From an archaeon (GTDB taxonomy: Archaea > Methanobacteriota > Methanobacteria > Methanobacteriales > Methanobacteriaceae), in contig JAKSUF010000015.1 in assembly GCA_024409145.1 (NCBI GenBank), positions 1-13,600 on the forward strand: a stretch of 13,600 bases of DNA, given 5' to 3'. A program made the position numbers and the translations under genes. Of this stretch, positions 5,806 through 13,236 are shown piece after piece; the first letter of the stretch is position 1, and every line of letters starts with the position of its first letter. Under the pieces are notes generated by a model that was not told where the DNA came from, made no database searches, and saw nothing but the letters and a program-made list of their open reading frames with translations.

Positions 5806-7152
5806 TTGGACGAAAATTTAGAATTATGGAATATGACAATAGATACAATTAAGGAATTTATATCTAATGTAGAATTTCAAACTTGGTTTAAACCAACAAA
5901 GTTCATTAAGGCAGAAGACAATGTTGTATATATAGAAGTTAAAAATGACATTGTTAAAAAGCTTTTAGTTAAAAGATATAATGATTTAATATTAGATACA
6001 ATACACACAGTTTTTGGAGAAAACTTTACTTATAGTGTTAGTTTATCTCAAAAACAAGATGTTCCATCAATTAGTGAAAACTTTGCAAAAGAAAATAGTT
6101 ATTCATTAAAACCAGAATTTGAATCAAATCTAAATCCTAAATTTACTTTTGAATCTTATGTAGTTGGTGGATCAAACAAATTAGCATATGATGCTTCAGC
6201 AAGAGTTGCTACAGAACCTGGTGAAATATATAACCCATTATATATTTATGGTAATGTAGGTCTTGGTAAGACTCACTTAATGCAAGCTATAGGAAACTTC
6301 ATTAAAGAAAATACTCCAGAGAAAAAAGTATTATATGTAACAAGTGAAAAATTCTTAAGTGACTTCTTACAAGCAGTAAGAGTTCAAAAAGATACAACAG
6401 AATTTAGAAACAAATATAGATGTGCTGATGTATTGCTTGTTGATGATATTCAATTCTTCGTTAACAAACAAGAAACACAAGAAGAATTCTTTAACACATT
6501 TAATGCATTAACAGATTTAAATAAGCAAATTATTTTAACATCAGATAAACCACCACAACAAATCAACGATATTGATGAAAGATTAAAATCAAGATTTGAA
6601 ATGGGACTTATCGTAGATATTCAATCACCAACACTTGAAACAAGAATGGCGATTATAAAAGAAAAAGCATCAAATATAGATAAAACTATAGATATACCTG
6701 ATGAAGTAGTAGAATTTATAGCAGATGGAATTCCATCAAACGTTAGAAGACTTGAAGGAGCAGTACAAAAATTACTAGCATATTCAAAGTTAACTAAAAA
6801 AGAAATATCATTAGCAACAGCTAAAGAAGCACTAAAAGATATGATCAATCAAAAACCTACTACTATAAATATTAGTTATATTCAAGAAGTAGTATCACAA
6901 TTCTATGGATTAACAGTAGATGATCTTAAAGCTAAAAAGAGAAGTAAAGAAATTGCTAATGCTAGACAAATTGCAATGTACTTATCTAGAAAATTAACTG
7001 ATACATCTTTCCCAAACATTGGTGAAGAATTCGGTGGTAAAGATCACTCAACAGTTATTCATGCTGTAGATAAAATTGAAGCAGATATTAAAACTAGTAA
7101 AGAATTTAAAGAAACAATTGATTTACTAGAACAAAAAATTAAAGCTTTATAA
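5806..7152 (+). CDS. dnaA: Chromosomal replication initiator DnaA
   Basis: Binds DnaA boxes, opens the origin and loads the helicase. 448 residues from a TTG start: MDENLELWNMTIDTIKEFIS aligns with the standard domain I beginning (helix, then FQTWFKPTKF). Domain II is a short linker. The AAA+ domain holds Walker A GNVGLGKTHL (about 149-158) and Walker B LLVDDIQFF (about 210-218), with the arginine-bearing DERLKSRFEMGL further on. Domain IV carries the DnaA signature GGKDHSTVIHA (about 410-420) for box recognition. Flanked on both sides by box clusters (5537-5784 and 7284-7480). Likely self-regulated through the leader boxes. A non-ATG start on a regulator kept at low level is common in this family. 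Confidence 0.97.
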   Translation: MDENLELWNMTIDTIKEFISNVEFQTWFKPTKFIKAEDNVVYIEVKNDIVKKLLVKRYNDLILDTIHTVFGENFTYSVSLSQKQDVPSISENFAKENSYSLKPEFESNLNPKFTFESYVVGGSNKLAYDASARVATEPGEIYNPLYIYGNVGLGKTHLMQAIGNFIKENTPEKKVLYVTSEKFLSDFLQAVRVQKDTTEFRNKYRCADVLLVDDIQFFVNKQETQEEFFNTFNALTDLNKQIILTSDKPPQQINDIDERLKSRFEMGLIVDIQSPTLETRMAIIKEKASNIDKTIDIPDEVVEFIADGIPSNVRRLEGAVQKLLAYSKLTKKEISLATAKEALKDMINQKPTTINISYIQEVVSQFYGLTVDDLKAKKRSKEIANARQIAMYLSRKLTDTSFPNIGEEFGGKDHSTVIHAVDKIEADIKTSKEFKETIDLLEQKIKAL

Positions 7153-7234
7153 TATAGAAGAAAAAAATATAAAATTAAAAATATTTTATAAAAAATTATG
7201 ACCAAGCAAATAATTAAAAGTTATAAACAATATA

Positions 7235-7248
7235 AACTTATATAAGTT
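7235..7248. repeat. 14-bp perfect palindrome in the origin spacer
   Basis: AACTTATATAAGTT, followed by AAAAAATTT. It may be a weak terminator for dnaA or a binding site for an unidentified dimeric protein; nothing in the sequence decides. Confidence 0.4.
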
Positions 7249-7283
7249 AAAAAATTTAATTAACATAATTTAATAATATATTC

Positions 7284-7480
7284 TGTTAATAAGTTGTGAT
7301 TAATTTGTTCATATGTTGTTTATATCATGTTAATAAAAATAAATTAAGAAAAATGAAAAAAATTATGTTGTTAATAAATAACCACTTATCAACGGTTACA
7401 TAACACTTAATCCACAACATTTTTCACATATAAAATCCTAGTATACATAAGGGTTACAAGAGATCTTAACAGATTTCACA
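7284..7480. other. oriC part 2: degenerate DnaA boxes between dnaA and dnaN
   Basis: Boxes differ from TTATNCACA mostly by one base. Three identical minus-strand copies of TTATTAACA lie at 7284-7292, 7328-7336 and 7369-7377, spaced 44 and 41 bp. TTAATCACA is at 7295-7303 (-). On the plus strand are TTATCAACG (7386-7394), TAATCCACA (7408-7416) and TTTTTCACA (7420-7428), the last two 12 bp apart and in the same orientation. A weaker TTTCACA core (7474-7480) abuts the DnaA-trio track. None is perfect, unlike the upstream cluster. This spacer of 389 bases has no gene. Confidence 0.75.
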
Positions 7481-7484
7481 TAGC

Positions 7485-7523
7485 CTACTACTATAACTAC
7501 TATTTTATATATATATAATATAT
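7485..7523 (+). other. DnaA-trio track and AT-only unwinding element of oriC
   Basis: CTA CTA CTA TAA CTA CTA (7485-7502) is a run of triplets whose complement reads 3'-GAT-5' repeats, the DnaA-trio signature of bacterial origins. It sits four bases past a weak TTTCACA box core and leads directly into about 20 bases of only A and T (7503-7522). Boxes, then trios, then AT tract is the order of the B. subtilis basal unwinding system, also located just before dnaN. This marks the probable initial melting site. Confidence 0.8.
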
Positions 7524-7541
7524 GAGAAGGAGATCGAAATT

Positions 7542-8648
7542 ATGCAATTCACATGTAACACACTTGATTTGATTGTTGCAATTAATACAGTATCAAAAGC
7601 AATATCAAATAGAACAGCAAATCCTATTTTATCATGCATGTTATTAAAAGCAGAAGGTAATGATTTATATTTAATAGGTACAGATTTAGAATTAAGTATT
7701 AAGAGTAAAATTAATGCTAACATTCAACAAGGTGGATCATTAGCATTAGATGCTAAATTATTCCCTGAAATTATTAGAAGATTACCTGAAGGATTAATTG
7801 AAATTACTTCAGATGAAAATAATTATGCAACAATTAAATGTGGAAAGTTAGAATATAAATTAGCAGGACAAGCAGGAGCTGATTATCCAGAACTTCCTGT
7901 AGTAGAAAAAAATAATGCTATTGTAATGTTCCAAGATGATTTAAGAAATATGATTAAATCTACAATCTTTAGTATAGCTACAGAAGAAACAAAACCAATA
8001 CTTATGGGTGAATTATTAGAAATAGAAAATAATGAAGTAACATTAGTAGCAGTTGATGGATATAGAATCTCTGCTAAAAAAGGAATAGTATCAAATAATG
8101 CAGGATCATTACAAGCTATTATTCCAGGAAAAAATATGAATGAATTATCAAAGATTTTATCAAGTGATAAAGAAGATAAAATGAATGTATATTTCACAGA
8201 TAGAAATGTATTATTTGAATTAGATAATTCTATAATTATTTCAAGATTAATTGAAGGTAAATTTATTAACTATAAACAAAACTTAAAAGATGATTACGAA
8301 ACATCATTTAAAGTTGATAAAGCTACATTATTAAATTCAGTAGAAAGAATTTCTTTAATATCTGGAATAGATAAAAAACAACCAATCAAAATTGAAATGA
8401 GTGGAAGTGAATTAATTCTTTCATCAAATACAACAGCAGGTCAAGGACATGAAGAAATTGAAATATCAAAAGAAGGACCAGATCTAACAATTGCATTCAA
8501 TCCAAAATTCTTACTTGATGTATTAAGAGTAATTGATGAAGAAGAAGTAACATTAACATTTAAAAATTCATTAACACCATGTATCATTAAATCAGAAAAG
8601 AATGATTCATATAAATATTTAATTTTACCATTAAGATTAAATGCGTAA
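7542..8648 (+). CDS. dnaN: DNA polymerase III beta sliding clamp
   Basis: Ring-forming processivity clamp that encircles DNA and tethers polymerase and repair partners. 368 residues, normal for the family. Three clamp domains are recognisable: AINTVSKAISNRTANPILSCMLL at the N-terminus, the central VALDGYR-type motif here as VAVDGYRIS (about 169-177), and the classical end YLILPLRLNA that lines the partner pocket. AAGGAG lies about nine bases upstream of the ATG, immediately after the origin's AT tract. I see no clear separate promoter, so it may be read through from dnaA. The terminator at 8691-8725 separates it from the murein genes. Confidence 0.97.
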   Translation: MQFTCNTLDLIVAINTVSKAISNRTANPILSCMLLKAEGNDLYLIGTDLELSIKSKINANIQQGGSLALDAKLFPEIIRRLPEGLIEITSDENNYATIKCGKLEYKLAGQAGADYPELPVVEKNNAIVMFQDDLRNMIKSTIFSIATEETKPILMGELLEIENNEVTLVAVDGYRISAKKGIVSNNAGSLQAIIPGKNMNELSKILSSDKEDKMNVYFTDRNVLFELDNSIIISRLIEGKFINYKQNLKDDYETSFKVDKATLLNSVERISLISGIDKKQPIKIEMSGSELILSSNTTAGQGHEEIEISKEGPDLTIAFNPKFLLDVLRVIDEEEVTLTFKNSLTPCIIKSEKNDSYKYLILPLRLNA

Positions 8649-8690
8649 AAAAATTTAATGAAATAATAATTTAATAAAGTTGAAATAAAA

Positions 8691-8725
8691 AATATAGAGA
8701 AAAGCTATTTCTCTATATTTTTTTT
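8691..8725 (+). terminator. Rho-independent terminator after dnaN
   Basis: Perfect 12-bp stem AATATAGAGAAA/TTTCTCTATATT (8691-8702 with 8708-8719), five-base loop, then an eight-T run (8718-8725). It ends the dnaA-dnaN transcription unit. Confidence 0.85.
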
Positions 8726-8735
8726 ATGTTATCAT
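8708..8735 (+). promoter_or_regulatory. Possible promoter of murL-murD-recF
   Basis: Extended -10 TGT-TATCAT (TATCAT at 8730-8735) with a poor -35 (TTTCTC, 8708-8713) that overlaps the dnaN terminator. It is the best candidate between the terminator and murL; weak support. Confidence 0.3.
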
Positions 8736-8791
8736 TTATATGTAAGAAAAAATTTTATTAAAAAATATATAAAAAAATAGAAGGGTAAGAT

Positions 8792-10186
8792 ATGAATAAT
8801 AATATCCAAAAATTTACATTTTTAAGAGATAACTATAAAAATTTTTATTTTGAAGCCGTAGAATCGATTTTAAGCGATTTTTACATTGAACTTAAGTATC
8901 ATTATTCATTTGATAAAAAAATCGATTTTAGACACGTTTTAAGAATTAAAAAAAATTCGGACTTAAAAAATATTATTGATTTAGAAAAATATAAAAAGAT
9001 AATTTTAGCATTAGGTATCATCGAAGGTATAAATTATTATAAAGCAGTTTCACCTGAAAATTTTATAGTCGAATGTGATGAACTTACTGAAGATGAAAAA
9101 AGATGGTGGGAAAAATTATTTTATAAAGGACTAGGTGAATATAGATATCTTAATGGAATAAATATAGATGAAAGTGAATTTGTTCATTTTGCATCAACAG
9201 GATCAAAAATAGATAAAGTAGAAGTAAGTGATCTTAAAGGTAACTTAGTTTTAGTTGGTGGTGGTAAAGATTCAATTACATCACTAGAAATATTAAATGA
9301 TGAAAAAGATTATAATAAGATATTAATAGTTAACCCAAGAACAGCATCATATGAATCTGCAAAAACTGCAGGATATAATGATGAAGATATTATTGTGGTT
9401 GAAAGAATAATAGATGAAAATTTATTAGCATTAAATGATGAAGGATTTTTAAATGGACATATACCTTTTTCAGCAATGCTTGCTTTTTTAAGTACATTAA
9501 TATCTGCAATGACTGGCAGAAAAAATGTAGTTGTATCTAATGAAGATAGTGCAAACGAAGATACAGTAGAAGGTGCAAATCATCAATATTCAAAAACATT
9601 AGAATTTGAAAATGATTTTAGAAGTTATTCACACAATTCACTTTTTAGTAGTGAAGAAGTAAATTACTATAGTATATTAAGACCATTATCAGAATTACAA
9701 ATTGTAAAGATTTTTGTAAATTATAAAAAATATTTTAATGTATTTAAGAGCTGTAATGTTGGAAGTAAAATTATAGATAAAAGAGAAGTATGGTGCGGAT
9801 GTTGTCCAAAATGTCTTTTCGTATATATTTTACTTTTAAGTCAACTTGATAGTTCTGAAGTTATTAACATTATCGGCAACGATATGCTTGATAATATTAA
9901 AATGAAAGAAGATTTCGAAAAATTAATTGGTGTTCGTGATGAAAAACCATTCGAATGTATAGGAACAAAAGATGAAGTTAATGCAGCTATGTCATTAATT
10001 TTAGAAAAAGATGAATATAAAAATAATGAAAACTTACCTTTATTAATAAAATATTATAAAGATGAGTGCCAAAATAAACATATGAATAAGGATCAAATTG
10101 ATAAAATTTTAAATTCTTATGAAACAAATAATAATGTTACACGTGAAACAACAGAAAAAATTAAAAAATTATTAGGTATTTTATAG
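8792..10186 (+). CDS. murL: MurL-type UDP-MurNAc-L-Ala-L-Glu epimerase
   Basis: Predicted to convert the terminal L-glutamate of UDP-MurNAc-L-Ala-L-Glu to D-glutamate in the cytoplasm, an ATP-dependent, AMP-forming reaction known for Xanthomonas MurL. 464 residues. Features: the nucleotide loop LVLVGGGKDSITSLEIL (about 152-168), SNEDSANEDTVEGANHQYSK (249-268), ILRPLSELQIVKIF (295-308), and a cysteine-rich segment with C321 and WCGCCPKC (334-341). The GGGKDS loop is PP-loop-like, as expected for AMP formation, and the SNEDSAN...HQYSK block is family-characteristic. Next gene, eight bases on, is a murD whose active site has the MurD2 pattern; the pair supports the call. AAGGG lies six bases before the ATG. 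The stop is TAG, the only non-TAA stop seen among the complete genes. A parS site lies inside near the 3' end. Confidence 0.82.
   Translation: MNNNIQKFTFLRDNYKNFYFEAVESILSDFYIELKYHYSFDKKIDFRHVLRIKKNSDLKNIIDLEKYKKIILALGIIEGINYYKAVSPENFIVECDELTEDEKRWWEKLFYKGLGEYRYLNGINIDESEFVHFASTGSKIDKVEVSDLKGNLVLVGGGKDSITSLEILNDEKDYNKILIVNPRTASYESAKTAGYNDEDIIVVERIIDENLLALNDEGFLNGHIPFSAMLAFLSTLISAMTGRKNVVVSNEDSANEDTVEGANHQYSKTLEFENDFRSYSHNSLFSSEEVNYYSILRPLSELQIVKIFVNYKKYFNVFKSCNVGSKIIDKREVWCGCCPKCLFVYILLLSQLDSSEVINIIGNDMLDNIKMKEDFEKLIGVRDEKPFECIGTKDEVNAAMSLILEKDEYKNNENLPLLIKYYKDECQNKHMNKDQIDKILNSYETNNNVTRETTEKIKKLLGIL
10135..10150 (+). promoter_or_regulatory. parS site 1 (inside murL)
   Basis: TGTTACACGTGAAACA, a full match to the ParB consensus TGTTNCACGTGAAACA, within the last 20 codons of murL. 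About 2.6 kb from the origin's unwinding element; expected loading site for the ParB encoded at 4546. Confidence 0.88.
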
Positions 10187-10194
10187 AGGTAATA

Positions 10195-11517
10195 ATGAAT
10201 AAAATAGAAGAAATATTTAATAACAAAAAGATTTTAATATTAGGATATGGGGCAGAAGGAAAATCTACTCATAAATATATAGTAGAAAATAATATAAATT
10301 GTGAAATTTATATATCTGACCAAAGAGATATTTCTAATGAATTAGTAGATAATAATGTAAAAGTAGTAGAAGTAGATAAATTTTTAAAAGATTTAGAAAG
10401 TTATGATATCATAATGCAATCTCCTGGAGTAAGTATGAAAGATATCAACATTACTAACATTAAAGATAAAATTTATTCTCAAACTGAACTATTTATAGAA
10501 ATGTATGCTGATAAAATTATAGGTGTAACGGGAACAAAAGGTAAAAGTACAACAACATCTTTAATATATCAATTAATGAAAGATCAAAATAAAGATGTAA
10601 TTTTGGTAGGTAATATTGGAATTCCATTCTTTGATGAAATAAAAAATATAAAAGAAGACACAATAATAGTAGCAGAATATAGCTGCCACCAACTAGAATT
10701 TATTAAAAAATCACCTCATGTAGGTATAATTGTAAACATTTATGAAGAACATTTAGATCATTATCAAAGTTTTCAACAGTATAAACAAACTAAATGCAAT
10801 ATTATAAAATATCAACAAGCAAATGATTATGCTTTAGTAAATATTGATAATAAAAATATAAAAGAATATTTAGAAAAAAAAGAAGTGGTTTCTAATATAA
10901 TAGAATTATCTGGTGAAACAAATTCATTGTTTCACATGAAACAAGATTCAATATTCTATAATAATGAAGAAATATTTAGTAAAGATGATCCAAGAAACTT
11001 ACTTGGAAAACACAACTTATATAATATAATGACATTATTTGCAGTAGCAAATATATATAATATAAGTATAAATGATGTAAAAGAAACAGTAAAAAACTTC
11101 GCGGGACTAGAACATAGAATGGAATTTGTTCGTGAACTTGATGGAGTTAAATATTATAATGATTCAATATCAACAATTCCAGAAACATGTATCGCAGCTT
11201 TAGAAACATTTCCTGAAACAGATACTTTAATAGTAGGAGGAAATGATAGAGGAATCAATTATAATAAATTGATAGAAAAGATAAATTTATTACCTAATCT
11301 AAAAGTAATATGTATTGACGATGTAGGTATGAAAATATATAATGAAATAAATAATGAAAAATATCAAATAAATGATATGCATGATGTTGTAATTAAAGCA
11401 AAAGAAATTACAAAAAAACTATGTTTACTTTCTCCGGCCGCATCAAGCTATGGACATTATAAAAATTTCAAAGAGAGAGGAACTATGTATAAGAATGAAG
11501 TAATGAAACTAAAATAA
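10195..11517 (+). CDS. murD: UDP-N-acetylmuramoyl-L-alanine--glutamate ligase, MurD2 type
   Basis: Adds glutamate to UDP-MurNAc-L-Ala with ATP. 440 residues in the three Mur-ligase domains: N-terminal Rossmann-type (ILILGYGAEGKS, 13-24), ATP domain GTKGKST (113-119) with YSCHQLE (162-168) and an acidic/His segment EEHLDH, the likely carbamylated lysine near 200 (QTKCNII), and the C-terminal domain HRMEFV (307-312). In ordinary MurD the D-glutamate pocket reads roughly NDSKATN; here it is NDSISTIPE (322-330), and the final motif is LLSPAASSYGHYKNFKERG. Those differences fit MurD2, which takes L-glutamate, and the neighbour is murL. Its ribosome site overlaps the murL stop region (GAGG). A parS site lies within the gene (10928). 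The L-Glu preference is inferred. Confidence 0.9.
   Translation: MNKIEEIFNNKKILILGYGAEGKSTHKYIVENNINCEIYISDQRDISNELVDNNVKVVEVDKFLKDLESYDIIMQSPGVSMKDINITNIKDKIYSQTELFIEMYADKIIGVTGTKGKSTTTSLIYQLMKDQNKDVILVGNIGIPFFDEIKNIKEDTIIVAEYSCHQLEFIKKSPHVGIIVNIYEEHLDHYQSFQQYKQTKCNIIKYQQANDYALVNIDNKNIKEYLEKKEVVSNIIELSGETNSLFHMKQDSIFYNNEEIFSKDDPRNLLGKHNLYNIMTLFAVANIYNISINDVKETVKNFAGLEHRMEFVRELDGVKYYNDSISTIPETCIAALETFPETDTLIVGGNDRGINYNKLIEKINLLPNLKVICIDDVGMKIYNEINNEKYQINDMHDVVIKAKEITKKLCLLSPAASSYGHYKNFKERGTMYKNEVMKLK
10928..10943 (+). promoter_or_regulatory. parS site 2 (inside murD)
   Basis: TGTTTCACATGAAACA, one base off the ParB consensus (CACATG instead of CACGTG at the centre). Identical to the site at 11522. 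The identity of two independent copies, one in coding sequence, argues that both are functional. Confidence 0.75.
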
Positions 11518-11521
11518 AAAT

Positions 11522-11537
11522 TGTTTCACATGAAACA
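11522..11537 (+). promoter_or_regulatory. parS site 3 (murD-recF spacer)
   Basis: TGTTTCACATGAAACA, identical to the copy at 10928, filling half of the 34-base gap between murD and recF, just upstream of the recF ribosome site. Bound ParB could affect transcription of recF. Confidence 0.78.
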
Positions 11538-11551
11538 GAGGAAAGGTTACT

Positions 11552-12625
11552 ATGAATATTACTAAAATAAGACTACAAAATTATAGAAACTATAAAGATT
11601 TAGAAATAGAATTAGAGAATGGACTTAATCTATTTGTGGGTAATAATGCTCAAGGTAAAACTAATTTACTTGAATCAATATATGTTTCATCTCACGGTAA
11701 AAGTTATAGAACAAGTAAAGATCAAGAATTAATAAAATTCGGTGAAGACTTCCTATATATAGATATAGATATGGATAAAGCAGACCGTGAAGAAAATATA
11801 AAAATAAGAATTACTAATAATAAAGAAAAGAATATTCAAATAAATAATCTAAAGATTAAAAAATTATCAGATCTTGTTGGATATATTAAAGTAATAACTT
11901 TTAAACCAGAAGATCTACTTCTTATAAAAGAAGGACCTAATAATAGAAGAAAATTTTTAGATACAGAAATATCACAAATAGATACTTACTATATGCAAAA
12001 CTTACAAAAATATAATAGAGCATTACTTCAAAAAAATAATTACTTAAAAAATACACGTGAAATAAATATTGACGAACTATCAATATGGAATAATCAACTT
12101 GCAACATATGGTGCTGAGATTATTAAGATAAGAAGAAACTTCATAAAAGAAATTAATGAACTTATTAAGATTATCCACAGTAATATAACTGATGAAAAAG
12201 AAAATATAGAAATGATATATGAAGAGAATGTAAAAGAAGATAACATTATGAATAAACTAGAAGAACATATAAATCAAGATATAAAATATAGATCTAGTCA
12301 ATGCGGTCCTCATCGTGATGATTTCTCTTTTAAGATTAATGATATTGATGTAAAAAAATTCGGATCACAAGGTCAACAAAGAACATCAATTTTATCTTTA
12401 CTATTTAGCCAAATAGAATTAATAAAAAATAAAACAGGAGAACTTCCTATATTATTACTTGATGATGTATTATCTGAACTAGATGAAAAAAGACAAATGA
12501 AAATGATAGAGTATATAAACCGTATGCAAACAGTATTAACATGTACAGAAATAAAAGATGAGATAAAAGAAAAGCTTAATATTAAAAAGATATACTATAT
12601 AAATGAAGGAAATATTCAAAAATAA
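11552..12625 (+). CDS. recF: DNA replication and repair protein RecF
   Basis: SMC-like ATPase that helps RecOR load RecA at single-strand gaps next to duplex. 357 residues, typical. Starts with the family's ITKIRLQNYRNYKDLEIEL. Walker A GNNAQGKTN (30-38), ITFKPEDLLLIKEGPNNRRKFLD (115-137), ABC signature GSQGQQRT (271-278) and Walker B LLLDDVLSELD (301-311) are all intact. AAAGG lies five bases upstream of the ATG. Last gene of the murL-murD-recF unit; recF commonly follows dnaN near origins, and here the two murein genes have come between them. Neither yaaA nor gyrB follows, unlike B. subtilis. Confidence 0.96.
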   Translation: MNITKIRLQNYRNYKDLEIELENGLNLFVGNNAQGKTNLLESIYVSSHGKSYRTSKDQELIKFGEDFLYIDIDMDKADREENIKIRITNNKEKNIQINNLKIKKLSDLVGYIKVITFKPEDLLLIKEGPNNRRKFLDTEISQIDTYYMQNLQKYNRALLQKNNYLKNTREINIDELSIWNNQLATYGAEIIKIRRNFIKEINELIKIIHSNITDEKENIEMIYEENVKEDNIMNKLEEHINQDIKYRSSQCGPHRDDFSFKINDIDVKKFGSQGQQRTSILSLLFSQIELIKNKTGELPILLLDDVLSELDEKRQMKMIEYINRMQTVLTCTEIKDEIKEKLNIKKIYYINEGNIQK

Positions 12626-12632
12626 CACTATA

Positions 12633-12675
12633 AAAATCGTGCAAACCCTTTACCACAAAAGGATAGCACGATTTT
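12633..12675 (+). terminator. Long hairpin, probable terminator after recF
   Basis: Outer stem AAAATCGTGC/GCACGATTTT (12633-12642 with 12666-12675) and an inner stem CCTTT/AAAGG (12647-12651 with 12658-12662), closed by an ACCACA-type loop. The tail is T-rich but interrupted (AATTTTGTATTTTTT), so it is less canonical than the others. Starts shortly after the recF stop. Confidence 0.65.
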
Positions 12676-12775
12676 AATTTTGTATTTTTTAACAACTTTC
12701 TTCTATATAATATATATATTAATTACTACATATATAATAATCTGAAAAAATTATAAAAAATATGTAAAAAAATTG

Positions 12776-12804
12776 TTGACATAAAATAATAGAGATGCTA
12801 TAAT
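12776..12804 (+). promoter_or_regulatory. Consensus promoter of the tRNA operon
   Basis: -35 TTGACA (12776-12781), 17-base spacer, extended -10 TGC-TATAAT (TATAAT at 12799-12804). A perfect match to the housekeeping sigma consensus, as expected for stable RNA. The transcript leader contains an 8-bp hairpin with two G-U pairs (12813-12820 with 12825-12832). Confidence 0.85.
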
Positions 12805-12846
12805 TAAAACTCGTTAGGGGTTATTCCTTAACATACAAAATAATAA

Positions 12847-12918
12847 TCCTCAATAGCTCAGCGGTAGAGCATTCGGCTGTTAACCGAAGGGTCGTAGGTT
12901 CAAACCCTACTTGAGGAG
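12847..12918 (+). tRNA. tRNA-Asn (anticodon GTT)
   Basis: Acceptor TCCTCAA pairs with TTGAGGA, discriminator G at 12918. Anticodon stem TTCGG/CCGAA, loop CTGTTAA with GTT at 12879-12881. T arm TAGGTTCAAACCCTA. No encoded CCA; TTTTTTTAT follows. Confidence 0.93.
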
Positions 12919-12927
12919 TTTTTTTAT

Positions 12928-12999
12928 GGTCCGTTGGTCAAGCGGTTAAGACATCGCCCTTTCACGGCGGTAACATGGGTTCGATTCCCATACGGACTA
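12928..12999 (+). tRNA. tRNA-Glu (anticodon TTC)
   Basis: Acceptor GGTCCGT with ACGGACT (one G-U), discriminator A. Anticodon loop CTTTCAC with TTC at 12961-12963. T arm ATGGGTTCGATTCCCAT. CCA not encoded. Nine bases after tRNA-Asn. Confidence 0.93.
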
Positions 13000-13004
13000 T
13001 TTAT

Positions 13005-13077
13005 GGATCATTAGCTCAGTCGGTAGAGCACAGGACTTTTAATCCTGGTGTCCCGGGTTCGAATCCCGGATGGTTCA
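13005..13077 (+). tRNA. tRNA-Lys (anticodon TTT)
   Basis: Acceptor GGATCAT with ATGGTTC (two G-U pairs), discriminator A. Anticodon stem CAGGA/TCCTG, loop CTTTTAA with TTT at 13038-13040. T arm CCGGGTTCGAATCCCGG. CCA not encoded. Five bases after tRNA-Glu. Confidence 0.93.
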
Positions 13078-13086
13078 TTTTTTTAT

Positions 13087-13159
13087 GGAAGCATAGCTCA
13101 GCTGGGAGAGCACCTGCCTTACAAGCAGGGGGTCACAGGTTCGATCCCTGTTGTTTCCA
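13087..13159 (+). tRNA. tRNA-Val (anticodon TAC)
   Basis: Acceptor GGAAGCA with TGTTTCC (one G-U), discriminator A. Anticodon stem CCTGC/GCAGG, loop CTTACAA with TAC at 13120-13122. T arm ACAGGTTCGATCCCTGT. CCA not encoded. Last of the four; no terminator is evident after it, so the operon may continue into the promoter region beyond. Confidence 0.93.
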
Positions 13160-13207
13160 CTTTAAAAACTACAAATAAAAAATATTTAAAATTTTTTAAA
13201 ATAGTTG

Positions 13208-13236
13208 TTGACAATATATTAACTAGGTGGTATACT
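13208..13236 (+). promoter_or_regulatory. Tandem promoter P1 at the right end
   Basis: -35 TTGACA (13208-13213), 17-base spacer ending AGGTGG, extended -10 TATACT (13231-13236). The first of three similar modules, 122 bp before P2. No open frame with a ribosome site follows. Confidence 0.75.

Noticed and set aside
7505..7723. Minus-strand 72-codon open frame over the start of dnaN
   Set aside because: Overlaps dnaN and the origin AT tract; low-complexity hydrophobic translation with no ribosome site.
12048..12063. Extra parS-like site in recF around ACACGTGAAA
   Set aside because: Only the core matches; four mismatches in the flanks of the 16-bp consensus.
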